A stretch of 64,000 nucleotides of DNA from Bacteroidales bacterium (GTDB lineage Bacteria; Bacteroidota; Bacteroidia; Bacteroidales; UBA932). Where the stretch lies: the NCBI GenBank assembly GCA_017469845.1, contig JAFUFP010000041.1:112913-176912 (forward strand). Reading direction: 5' to 3'. Positions 50,094 through 58,800 of this stretch are shown one piece after another (the stretch's first letter is position 1; every line of letters begins with the position of its first letter). Both the position numbers and the translations under genes were made by a program. The notes beneath the pieces are model-generated. The model saw nothing but the letters and a program-made list of their open reading frames with translations, did not search any database and was not told the DNA's origin.

Positions 50094-52618
50094 CCCTGAA
50101 TGTTTCTGAAGGTCTCTCCGAATATCAGATACGAAGTGTTACCGGCGATTGTCCCTTCATTCTGTCCCCACAGGAAGGGCCAGTCGTCGTAATTCTCGAA
50201 GTGGTCCGGCTGGCGGAACAGGAGTCCTGGAGCGACATTGCCGGGGATAAACGAGAAGTCCGCTCGGTTGTTTCCGTAGAACACCTGTTTGGGATGGGTC
50301 GCTCCGACCGTAGCCACGAAAGAGTAGTTGTGGTACGGGTGACAACCGAACAGCCAGGCCGGTGTTTTGTAGATGTGCTCTTTCCCGACGATGTCCGGAA
50401 AGTGTCTGTGGGCATTGCAGACCGTTGTTCCGAAGGACACGACCTGGCCGCTTCCGGCCCAGTTTCCCGTACCGATCGGGACTCCGTAAGGGTTGTCTTC
50501 CTCAAGGCTCAGGACATATTCGAGATATTTTTCGACGAAGGGACGCAGTTTCTCCTTGTAGGAAGCGTCAAGATATGGAACAGCGTCCAGGGCCGTGTTG
50601 ATGGCGAACGTGGGGAACTGCTCCAAGGCTGGCCAGATGGCCTGCGTGAACTGGTCCAGATAGGAGGCTTCTTTCGTTGATACGTAGAGCTGAAGCGCCG
50701 CTGAAATGTTCCCGAACCCGTTTCTTCCCTGTCTTGTCCCGGTGGCTCCGCCGGACATAAGGGCCATACCTTCCTCCTGAAGGCGGATGGACTGCTTGAG
50801 GGCACGTGAAGATAGTTCGGGGTCGAACTCCGACAGGACGCGGCTTGCCGCCGCAAGTACCGTCGCCGCCTGCAGATCAAGGGAAGGATTTCTGCTGGTA
50901 AAGGCCCACATGTCGTCAGGGGTGCCGCTTGAGCGGCCGTCCGGGGATTTCTGATAAGGCTTCAGACGGGGGTCATAGTGGAGTCCGTCCGTTATTCCGG
51001 CGGCATCTCCCAGATGGTGGTAGTTGTCGAGGACCGAATTGGAAAGAGTCTGTGCCATGTGTCCGATCCGCTCGGCCTGGGCAACCAGATTGAGGACACC
51101 GTGCTCGATGTATTGAAGAATATCAGGTGTTCCGTCGGGGCGATGCAGATCCACGTAACGCTGCTCTTCACTGACGAAAGTTTCGTCACGCATCGGATGG
51201 AACTGTTCCCAATATGTGATGAGGTTCTGCACCACGCTGATGTTGGATCCGGTCTCAATGTCGAAGTCTCCCGCGTCAAAGAATCCTCCTACGTTCAATC
51301 CGGGTATCAGCTCGAGAGCCTTGTACTTCGTGTCGGTAGTGGGACCTTGCCCATGAAGGTCGAAATGGTCCGTTGAAGGCGGAGCCTGAAGATATCCTTC
51401 CTTGAAAGGCTCCCCATGCCATAGACGGTAGCCCTCGTTCACGGCCATGTGGTTCATGTGCACAGGAATCCACACGTCGCTTGTCGCCACCGTTATCTTG
51501 TCGTACACAGAAGGATCTATTATGAAGTTTTCAGTCGTGACGGGTCCGTATTCGAGGTAATAGACTCCGTTTTCTTTGACGGAGGTGAAATCGAATTTGG
51601 CGTAGTTGTATTTGTAATAGTCTCCCCAGAGTTTCACCGGCCCCGAGAAAACCCTACGGGTTGTTCCGTCTTCCTCAACCTTCCAAAGAGAAGCTTTGGA
51701 CAAGACTTTGTCCTTCTTGTCAAGTTCGATTACCGCAACTTTGGGTTGGTCCGGGACATATCCGACCTGGGAATAGCCGACATTCGGTTCCCTTATCCAT
51801 CCGGGAATGGCGTTCGGTTCCACTGTCCAGGTCAACACCTTTCCGGTCTTTCCGGAAGGAAGTATGCTCCGAAGTACGATCCAGCCGTTTTGGGCCAGTA
51901 TCCTGCCGTCGAACAGCATCAGTTCCGCCTCCTCCGAAGAAACCTTTATCATCCTCTCTGGGGTGTCCTGCGCGAGAATGAGATTGTGGCCGGTTTCAAT
52001 CGGGAGGGGTTCAATGAACTCCCCTGTACCTCTGTCGTCATAGGTCCTGTATCCTTTGAACTGGCGCACCTTTTCACTGTTGGGCCTTGTCCGGGTGTCG
52101 CTTACCGCATACCTTGGAATGCGGTTGAACCGGCCGTCCATAATGAAAGCCTTGTTCCAATACTGCGAGGGAAGAAATTCGAGATTGAAGCCGGCTTCCC
52201 CTTCAAGACTTTCGGGGACCGGTTTGTCCAGGAACACGGAAATCTCCACGGCGTCCCCTTTCGCCGTGACCCTGACCCGGGAGTCGAAGTCATATTCGTC
52301 GTATCGGAGACCGACCTCGATGGTCCCGCCTTCTTTGTCGACATCACGGGAAGTCATCTTCGGGACAAGATCCCATTGTTCGGGAGTTGTGCTGAGACGC
52401 ACGGCTCCGCCTTGGACAGTCCTCACGCCATGGTGGATTATCTCGATTCCGGAGTCCTTTTCGTCGTTGAATCCCCCGTTGAACGGATTGCTGAATACAA
52501 GAACATTGACTCCCTGACGCTCGAAGTACTCGAGTTCGCCAAGTTTCAGACCGGGTGTTTCAGATTGGCAAGCTGTCGCCAGCATGACTATGGCGGCAAT
52601 TGGTATTATTCTTCTCAT
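50090..52618 (-). CDS. GH9-family glycoside hydrolase lipoprotein
   Basis: This 842-residue lipoprotein (IAAIVMLATAC) has an N-terminal beta-rich region of about 280 residues, a CelD-type Ig-like domain (NVGYSQVGYVPDQPKVAVIE) and a GH9 (alpha/alpha)6 catalytic domain. The catalytic motif FDAGDFD contains Asp448 and Asp451, and the general acid is Glu821 in GQNEGTIAGNT; GCHPYHNYSFVATVG matches the second family signature. GH9 enzymes are mostly beta-1,4-glucanases, with some acting on mixed-linkage glucan, xyloglucan or as exo-glucosidases. The extra N-terminal region is unusually long. Its stop codon shares the bases CTAG with the stop of the convergent regulator gene. Confidence 0.9.
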   Translation of the reverse strand: MRRIIPIAAIVMLATACQSETPGLKLGELEYFERQGVNVLVFSNPFNGGFNDEKDSGIEIIHHGVRTVQGGAVRLSTTPEQWDLVPKMTSRDVDKEGGTIEVGLRYDEYDFDSRVRVTAKGDAVEISVFLDKPVPESLEGEAGFNLEFLPSQYWNKAFIMDGRFNRIPRYAVSDTRTRPNSEKVRQFKGYRTYDDRGTGEFIEPLPIETGHNLILAQDTPERMIKVSSEEAELMLFDGRILAQNGWIVLRSILPSGKTGKVLTWTVEPNAIPGWIREPNVGYSQVGYVPDQPKVAVIELDKKDKVLSKASLWKVEEDGTTRRVFSGPVKLWGDYYKYNYAKFDFTSVKENGVYYLEYGPVTTENFIIDPSVYDKITVATSDVWIPVHMNHMAVNEGYRLWHGEPFKEGYLQAPPSTDHFDLHGQGPTTDTKYKALELIPGLNVGGFFDAGDFDIETGSNISVVQNLITYWEQFHPMRDETFVSEEQRYVDLHRPDGTPDILQYIEHGVLNLVAQAERIGHMAQTLSNSVLDNYHHLGDAAGITDGLHYDPRLKPYQKSPDGRSSGTPDDMWAFTSRNPSLDLQAATVLAAASRVLSEFDPELSSRALKQSIRLQEEGMALMSGGATGTRQGRNGFGNISAALQLYVSTKEASYLDQFTQAIWPALEQFPTFAINTALDAVPYLDASYKEKLRPFVEKYLEYVLSLEEDNPYGVPIGTGNWAGSGQVVSFGTTVCNAHRHFPDIVGKEHIYKTPAWLFGCHPYHNYSFVATVGATHPKQVFYGNNRADFSFIPGNVAPGLLFRQPDHFENYDDWPFLWGQNEGTIAGNTSYLIFGETFRNIQG

Positions 52619-52932
52619 CTCAACAGTATTACTTGCCGCAAGTTATACGGTTCAAACGAGAATGGCTTCAATCAATATTGCAAATAATATCAGTTTTGGA
52701 GCAAAGACGGACTTAAGGGGGGAGAATGTGCGGAAAAAGTACAAAATGGCCCGCGTGAGTATAAGTTGTGTCGGACAATGTGTATTTTCTTGGCGGTGAA
52801 GAATATTGCTATCCGATGTCGTAACCCGTGGTGGAGCCGAATCTACAGTTCTCTACAAGGCCGATTTCGCTGAGTAATTCCAGTTTTTGACGATAAATGT
52901 GTATATTTACACTTGTCAAAAAAAGAAACGAC
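52619..52932. other. 314-base divergent gap between GH9 and GH43 genes, with a palindrome
   Basis: This gap must hold the promoters of both flanking genes. The clearest element is the near-palindrome GTGTATATTTACAC (52900-52913) set inside outer arms TTTTTGAC (52884-52891) and GTCAAAAA (about 52915-52922). The plus-strand TATATTTA (52902-52909) is one base from the -7 consensus. I see no gene or repeat elsewhere in the gap. Confidence 0.45.
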
Positions 52933-53964
52933 ATGAAAGGAATGAACAGCGCAATCAATAATGGATTGCTGGTTGGCGCATGCCTGCTGGCAGCCCTTAC
53001 TTCCTGTACCCCAAAACCGAAACATTTCGAGCTCGGAGGAAACCCCATCATCACGCACATGTATTCAGCGGACCCTTCCGCACATGTATTCGGGGATTCC
53101 CTGTACATCTATCCCAGCCACGACAGGGATAAGGCTATGGGATTCGATATGGAGGATTATCACTGCTACTCCACTGCCGACATGAAGACGTTCAAGGACC
53201 ACGGAGTCATCTTCAAACCTTTCGAACAGACTAAGTGGGCGACAACCCAGGCATGGGCTCCAGACTGCGTTGAGAGAAACGGCAAATACTACCTCTATTA
53301 TCCTACAGACGTCAAGTATATCGGTGTCGCCGTTGCGGACCACCCCTGGGGGCCTTTCTCTGATCCCCTCGGTCATCCGCTTATTACCATCGACTCTCCC
53401 GGCGTCGTATGTGACAGGGATTTCATCGATCCTTGCGTCTTCATCGATGATGACGGGCAGGCTTACATGTTCGTTGGGCAGAATACCCTCTGCTGCATCA
53501 AACTCAATGATGACATGATCTCCTATGATGGAGAAGTACACATCATCGAGGGTCTTGAGGAGTTCTTCGAAGCCGCCTGGATACACAAGTACAACGGCAA
53601 ATACTATCTCTCATACAGCAACAGTCCCTTCACGGGTCATCAGCCTCAGATCGCATATGCCATGGCGGACAACCCTCTCGGTCCTTACGAATATAAGGGC
53701 GTCATCCTCGGTCCTGTAAGCAGCGGTACAAACCATCACAGCATTACAAAGTTCGGTGATGACTGGTTCCTGTTCTATCACACAGGAGATTTGGGCAACT
53801 ACAATTATCCGGATATGCCAGGTTTCGGTTCAGTTCATCGTTCCGTATGTGTCGATTACCTGTACTACAACGAGGACGGAACCATCAAACCGGTTGAGCC
53901 GACAGTGAGCGAAGACAAGCTGAAAAACAATACGGCCTTCAAGGAAGTCTACTGGGAAAGATAA
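52933..53964 (+). CDS. GH43 family glycosidase lipoprotein
   Basis: This 343-residue lipoprotein has a lipobox (LAALTSC) and a single GH43 propeller. The triad is Asp47 (YSADPSAHVF), Asp166 (DFIDPCVFIDDDG) and Glu213 (FFEAAWIHKYNG), where EAA replaces the common EGP. It resembles beta-xylosidase/alpha-arabinofuranosidase members; RSVCVDYLYYNEDGTIKPV near the end is typical of that branch and is shared with the two smaller GH43 proteins of the main operon. The ATG at 52933 begins the signal peptide. It is transcribed alone in the opposite direction to the main operon and ends at a strong terminator. Confidence 0.9.
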   Translation: MKGMNSAINNGLLVGACLLAALTSCTPKPKHFELGGNPIITHMYSADPSAHVFGDSLYIYPSHDRDKAMGFDMEDYHCYSTADMKTFKDHGVIFKPFEQTKWATTQAWAPDCVERNGKYYLYYPTDVKYIGVAVADHPWGPFSDPLGHPLITIDSPGVVCDRDFIDPCVFIDDDGQAYMFVGQNTLCCIKLNDDMISYDGEVHIIEGLEEFFEAAWIHKYNGKYYLSYSNSPFTGHQPQIAYAMADNPLGPYEYKGVILGPVSSGTNHHSITKFGDDWFLFYHTGDLGNYNYPDMPGFGSVHRSVCVDYLYYNEDGTIKPVEPTVSEDKLKNNTAFKEVYWER

Positions 53965-54009
53965 TGATCATAGAAACAACAAAGCTGAAAAGACAAAGAG
54001 ACAGTGAAA

Positions 54010-54047
54010 AAGAACCCCGGAAGTAAGATACCACTTCCGGGGTTCTT
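54010..54047. terminator. Strong terminator after the GH43 lipoprotein gene
   Basis: AAGAACCCCGGAAGT and ACTTCCGGGGTTCTT form a perfect 15-base stem with an 8-base loop. It works in both directions by sequence and separates the GH43 gene from a degraded coding fragment on the other strand. Confidence 0.85.
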
Positions 54048-54066
54048 ATCTGTCGGCATGTCTATC

Positions 54067-54213
54067 CTATAGTACGGTCCACTGTGCCTTTTCTTCTCCA
54101 TCCTGTGCCTTGACCAAGATGTCATTTGTTCCCTTATTGAGCTTGACGTCCTTCCATGTTATTGTTTTGTAGTCCATTAAAGCGAGCTCGATGACGAAGT
54201 TTGATGGGTTGAT
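54067..54213 (-). pseudogene. Remnant C-terminal tail of a lost exported protein
   Basis: The minus strand has an open frame of about 48 codons with no credible start, reading INPSNFVIELALMDYKTITW, then KDVKLNKGTNDILVKAQD, and ending WTVL before TAG. The pattern of paired strands with a DG-type turn and a WTL-like ending resembles the last beta-sandwich of glycan-active enzymes such as GH2-type proteins, but I cannot name the parent. It stops just before the terminator at 54,010 and is truncated at its 5' side where the AAA-gene promoter repeat begins. It is best read as an eroded or deleted PUL gene. Confidence 0.5.
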
Positions 54214-54225
54214 TTAAGTTGACGC

Positions 54226-54255
54226 TTGTAAAAATCGCGGAAAGGTGTATATTTG
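54226..54255 (+). promoter_or_regulatory. Promoter of the AAA/DUF4143 gene
   Basis: A -33-like TTG (54226-54228) and a -7 box TATATTTG (54248-54255) are 19 bases apart, a good Bacteroidota promoter. Part of it lies within a duplicated 24-base repeat. Confidence 0.6.
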
Positions 54256-54287
54256 CACTTGAGAAAAATCGCGGAAAGGTGTATATT
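54230..54287 (+). repeat. Tandem 24-base direct repeat at the AAA gene promoter
   Basis: The same 24 bases, AAAAATCGCGGAAAGGTGTA followed by TATT, occur at 54230-54253 and 54264-54287, with a 34-base period. The first copy runs into a complete -7 box; in the second the box decays to TATATTCT. This is a promoter duplication or a paired binding site. Confidence 0.8.
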
Positions 54288-54318
54288 CTCCTATCTGAAA
54301 ATCTTAGGAAACGTGATT

Positions 54319-55668
54319 ATGAAACGTAAGATTTACGACCAGTTGGTCCAGTGGAAACAGGAAAAGAATGGATCTACAGCCCTTTTGATAGAAGGGGCTA
54401 GGCGTATCGGGAAGAGTTATATCGCAGAGGAGTTCGCTCGAAACGAATACGACTCGTATATACTCATCGATTTCAGCAAGGCTCCTGCTCGCGTTAAAGG
54501 ATGGTTTGATGAGTATCTAGAAGATATCGACACGTTGTTGCAGAATATCCAACTGCATTATAAAAAGCAACTTACTCCGCGAAAATCCCTGATTATCTTT
54601 GATGAGGTTCAAAAATGCCCTCGAGCCAGGGAGGCAATCAAAGCCTTGGTGGAGGACCGCCGTTTTGATTATCTGGAAACGGGCTCTCTTATCTCCATAA
54701 AGAAAAACGTTGAGAATATTGTCATTCCATCAGAAGAGGACGGTATCGAAATGTTTCCCATGGACTTTGAAGAGTTTCTTTGGGCTATGGGCAACGAGGT
54801 AATGATGCCATACATCAAAGCACAATATGAAAAGCGAAAGCCAATGGGAGAATTCCACCGCGAAGCTTTACACTATTTCCGTCAGTATCTTATCGTAGGA
54901 GGAATGCCGCAGGCTGTTGCCGAGTATGCTGCAACGCGAGATTTTACCAAGGTGGACGCCATCAAACGTCAGCTACTGCGCCTTTACAAGAACGATATAA
55001 AGAAATACGCCGGGACAGCTACTGCTCGCGTCAGCGCTATCTATGACGCCATTCCTGGACAGCTGCAGAAGAGAGAAAAAAGGTTTGTGTTGTCGGCACT
55101 GAAGGATGAAGCGCGAATGCGTGAGTACGATAGTGCGTTCTTTTGGCTAGATGATGCCAAGATCGTTAATATCTGCTACAATACGACGGCGCCAAATATT
55201 GGGCTGCAATTGAATGAAGACCGCACCGTCCTGAAGTGCTATTTCTGCGATACCGGGCTTCTTATTTCGTTGGCCTTCAGTGCGCGGAGTATCGTAACGA
55301 ATGAGATTTACCAGAAACTGATGTTTGACAAGTTGGAAATCGACGAAGGGATGCTAGTAGAAAACATCGTGGCTCAAATGTTAAAAGCATCGGGTAAAGA
55401 GCTATTCTTTTATTCCAACTATGATAAAGAAGAAGCAGACAACCGGATGCAGATAGATTTCCTCATACAAAAGGAGGTAGTAACCTCCCGGCACAACATA
55501 TCTCCAATTGAAGTTAAGAGTGGATCAAACTATACGCTTACTTCCATTAACAAATGCATCAAGAAGTTTGGCCAGTACCTCTCAACTCCCTATGTCTTGC
55601 ACACGAAAGATCTGGAGATGAAAGATGGGTTGGTTTATCTCCCGCTTTATATGACCCACCTATTATAA
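54319..55668 (+). CDS. AAA family ATPase with DUF4143 domain
   Basis: This 449-residue protein has an N-terminal AAA_14 ATPase (Walker A GARRIGKS, Walker B LIIFDEVQKCPRA, sensor region LETGSLISI) and a C-terminal DUF4143 domain. Near the end, NRMQIDFLIQK and ISPIEVKSGSN form the D-x-ExK pattern of PD-(D/E)XK nuclease-like folds. The ATG at 54319 is preferred because the upstream in-frame start at 54253 lies in the promoter repeats. These ATPases are abundant and often multi-copy in Bacteroidota; their biological role is poorly known, with defence or mobile-element links proposed. It uses a more AT-rich codon mix than the PUL genes, suggesting a separate origin. Confidence 0.88.
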   Translation: MKRKIYDQLVQWKQEKNGSTALLIEGARRIGKSYIAEEFARNEYDSYILIDFSKAPARVKGWFDEYLEDIDTLLQNIQLHYKKQLTPRKSLIIFDEVQKCPRAREAIKALVEDRRFDYLETGSLISIKKNVENIVIPSEEDGIEMFPMDFEEFLWAMGNEVMMPYIKAQYEKRKPMGEFHREALHYFRQYLIVGGMPQAVAEYAATRDFTKVDAIKRQLLRLYKNDIKKYAGTATARVSAIYDAIPGQLQKREKRFVLSALKDEARMREYDSAFFWLDDAKIVNICYNTTAPNIGLQLNEDRTVLKCYFCDTGLLISLAFSARSIVTNEIYQKLMFDKLEIDEGMLVENIVAQMLKASGKELFFYSNYDKEEADNRMQIDFLIQKEVVTSRHNISPIEVKSGSNYTLTSINKCIKKFGQYLSTPYVLHTKDLEMKDGLVYLPLYMTHLL

Positions 55669-55713
55669 AGCGGCTTTTTCTATACAGTAGAATTGCCGTT
55701 GTAGTTCTTTTCC

Positions 55714-55812
55714 ATGAAGCCTTATGTTGATGTCGCGGACACTATCCGTGTTCAGGAGATGGAGAAGTTCGATACGGATGACATCATAATCACGGACGAT
55801 ATCATTATTTAG
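55714..55812 (+). CDS. Possible 32-residue peptide, unknown
   Basis: An ATG-to-TAG frame encodes an acidic peptide beginning MKPYVDVADTIRVQEM and ending FDTDDIIITDDIII. The composition is not random and it resembles the C-terminal end of a longer acidic protein, so it may be a remnant rather than a real gene. It lies in the 230-base gap between the AAA gene and the macroglobulin stop. Confidence 0.2.
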   Translation: MKPYVDVADTIRVQEMEKFDTDDIIITDDIII

Positions 55813-55840
55813 TTTTTCCCAAAAGCGACATAAGCGACAT

Positions 55841-55891
55841 ATCCGACACGATTTCCACTGTACTTGTTATGGTGATGCTTTCGTGTCGGAT
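55841..55891 (-). terminator. Inverted repeat downstream of the macroglobulin gene
   Basis: ATCCGACACGA (55841-55851) and TCGTGTCGGAT (55881-55891) form a perfect 11-base stem with a 29-base loop, eight bases beyond the macroglobulin stop. No U-run follows closely, but a direct repeat GCGACATAAGCGACAT adjoins it. It probably ends or stabilises that transcript. Confidence 0.45.
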
Positions 55892-55898
55892 AGATTTG

Positions 55899-58800
55899 TT
55901 ACTCAACAGTCATTGGACCACGGAACATACCATTTGCACGGTAATCTGGAGCATATAGGGATTCCACTGTAACTACGGGGGCAGAGAAGGTCCCTGCCTG
56001 AGTCACAAAGAACGATTCTTCCCACCTTGAGTTTTCCTCCGGGCAGACATCAAGCCACCAGCAGGTGCGATCGGAACGGATATCCCGGTAGCATTGGACT
56101 AGCCTCGTCCAGAGACCATCAATTCGGATAGGGTTAATTGAGACTCTTGCCGGCCCGGAGTGTTGTTCTACAGGAAGGAAGCACGCTTCTCGGAACGCAT
56201 CGACCCGCACAAAGGAGCGATTCTCTGCACTCCAAAGTTCGTAGCTTGCGATAAGACGATCACCCACCCGGAGTGTGTCTCCGGGCTGTATCTCTGTCCG
56301 TCTGCCATCTTTTTCCAAGAAGAATCTACGGGTTACCTTCATTCCATTTCCGGAAGCTTGAATGTCCTCGAATGGAACAGCTACAGAGGCCATAAGGGAT
56401 ACGATTTGACGGTCTAGCAAGCTATCAGAGGCGGTTAATAATGTCTGCAGGGCATCCACATAAGCAGGATCGTAAGTCCAGGACTGAGTCTCGTTCTGAA
56501 GCATCAGCCAGAGTTTGATTCCATCTGAAATCGGTCCATCCAGAAGGGTAGAAAGCAGGGTATGTGCATATACCTCCGAGGAGAGTAATCCACGGAATGG
56601 CAATACTGCATTCGGATAATACAATGCACCAGACGGATGGCGAACAGCATACTGTTCGAGAGAAGCGATGTCGTTTAAGATAGACCGTTCGAAACGGGAG
56701 GCCGTGAGTAGTTGCTCTCCCCAGGTCTGGCCTAGGGCAATACCGTCGTCAGAAGCCGTCAAATTCTGGAGTGTTCGGACTCTTCGGGCTTTATCCAGAA
56801 TCCAACCATTGGCATAGTCGTATCGTCCAGGTGTCAGATAGGCTCGTGCAAACCGACGGAACTCCCTAAGCCGGAAGCGTCGAATAGCCTTCTCTTCAAT
56901 ATCGTCCAGATTCAGGGGTACAGAAGCCCACATCGCCCGGATATCCATATACTGCTCGTCTGATAGACCGCCACACCACATTGGCATCCAGTTCCCGAAT
57001 TGGCTGCAGTCCAGATAATGAACGGTGGCTTCCATGTCTGGAATAGGGATTCCACGGTCCCGAAGCACAGCAAAACGCTCCAAAATAGTGGCGGTTACTA
57101 TTGGCGAAGAGTCCATCCCATCTGTCCAAGCAAATCCTCCATCTGTGCAGCGGAGCGCTAGAAGTGGGGCTAACGTTCCGGTTGTGTCTCGTCCCAACAC
57201 TGCACGCGCATAGAAGTCTGCAGAGAGAGACAAGGCGTCCGGTTCTTCAGGGGATGTCCACTGTTCAAGGCCTAATTCCACTAATTCTCGTAAGGTACGG
57301 GTATTAACTTTTGCATGCTCGCCAGGGACGTTGACAAACGCCTGTCGCAACGAATCAATGACTTCCGTTCCGGCAAGTGCCGAATGCGTTTCGGTGAGTA
57401 GCTGGGCGGCCTGATAAACAGGAATGGTAAAACGAATAGCATCGCTAAAGTCAGTACTTTCAAATACCAGCCGAAGATCAAGTGGTTGTCCGTCGGAATA
57501 AGGCGCGGCCATGGAGAAAACAGCTGATGCTGTTCCACCTGCCGGGATGGTCAGGTCAGCAACCGATATCGGCTGACGGTTGTCGCCCGCTTCTGCCTGA
57601 AGATACAACCGTCCGGATACAGGATCTTCAGAAACGCTGGATACTGCTGCGGACAGTTCATATTCGTCATTTCCATACAAATACCTAGGAGGCGTTACGG
57701 AAATCCGTACAGGAACAGTCACGACAAAATCTCGTTGGATGGAGGCGTTTCGCAGAGAATGATCATGTGCATAGACATTTACGTGATAGGTGGAAACTTT
57801 GTCGGAAGCGCGGAAGGAAACATCGACCTTCCCATCCTTGTCAGGATAGAGGAAAGGTTCGAAGGCCAAGGCCTCGGAGAATACAGCCCGATAGTCCTCA
57901 TCCGAGACATCTGGCATTGTTTCTTCTTCGACGGGTTCCGACGTAAATACAGGTGCTGAATATCCATATATTTGCGGAGAGGAAATCCGGCTTGATGCGC
58001 CCCGGACTCGGATGCCTGCAACCATACCCGACAATAGATCTTCAATTGATCGCCGGGAAGAGCCGTACCCTACAACTACGGTCTCTTCCAGCATTTCGTA
58101 ATCTTCTTCCAAAACCACATACATACCAGAAGCGGCAGATACCACGGTGGAAACATAGCCTATACTGGAAACCTGCAAGCGAGTTCCGGCCGGGACGTCC
58201 AGGGAGAAACGCCCGTCCAAATCAGTAATCGTTCCTTGTTCTGTCCCTTCAACAATGACAGCGGTCCCAATAATCGGTTCACCCTGCGGATCAACAACAA
58301 TACCATAGACTGGCCCATTCCCAGTAATCAGATATTTGGACTTCTCTCCGGTAATGCTGCCCGCTAATGACATATACAAAGCCTTTTGCAGAGATGGTGA
58401 TGGCGTTGTCACGGCCTCCCATCTGTTCGGAGCCATTGCATCAAGACTCTTATCAAATACCGCCACAGAAGCTTCGACGTCAGCTTCGGTCTGCAAAGAA
58501 AGCGTACAAGGCGCTCCTGGAATCGTCTGGTCCACAAAGCGGGAGAAAGAAAGAGGAAGATCTAAAGTGTGTCGGATACGATGGTAGATGGCTTCATGAA
58601 CAATTTGTTCTGCATCTCGGAAATAGAACACCTCCAGCCGGACTGCATCCGGATAGTTACCCTTATAGGGGAAAACGAGTTTCGTAACGGAACCATCTTC
58701 GCCTTGGTTTCCACTAAGATGTACGGACCTTGACTCCAGTATTGTTCCTTTCGGGTCAAACAGAGTTGCTACTGACCAAAGAGGTCCGTTTCCGGCTCCT

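Noticed and set aside
51449..52687. Plus-strand frame of 412 codons opposite the GH9 gene
   Set aside because: It overlaps a well-supported GH9 enzyme along its whole length and shows no family motif.
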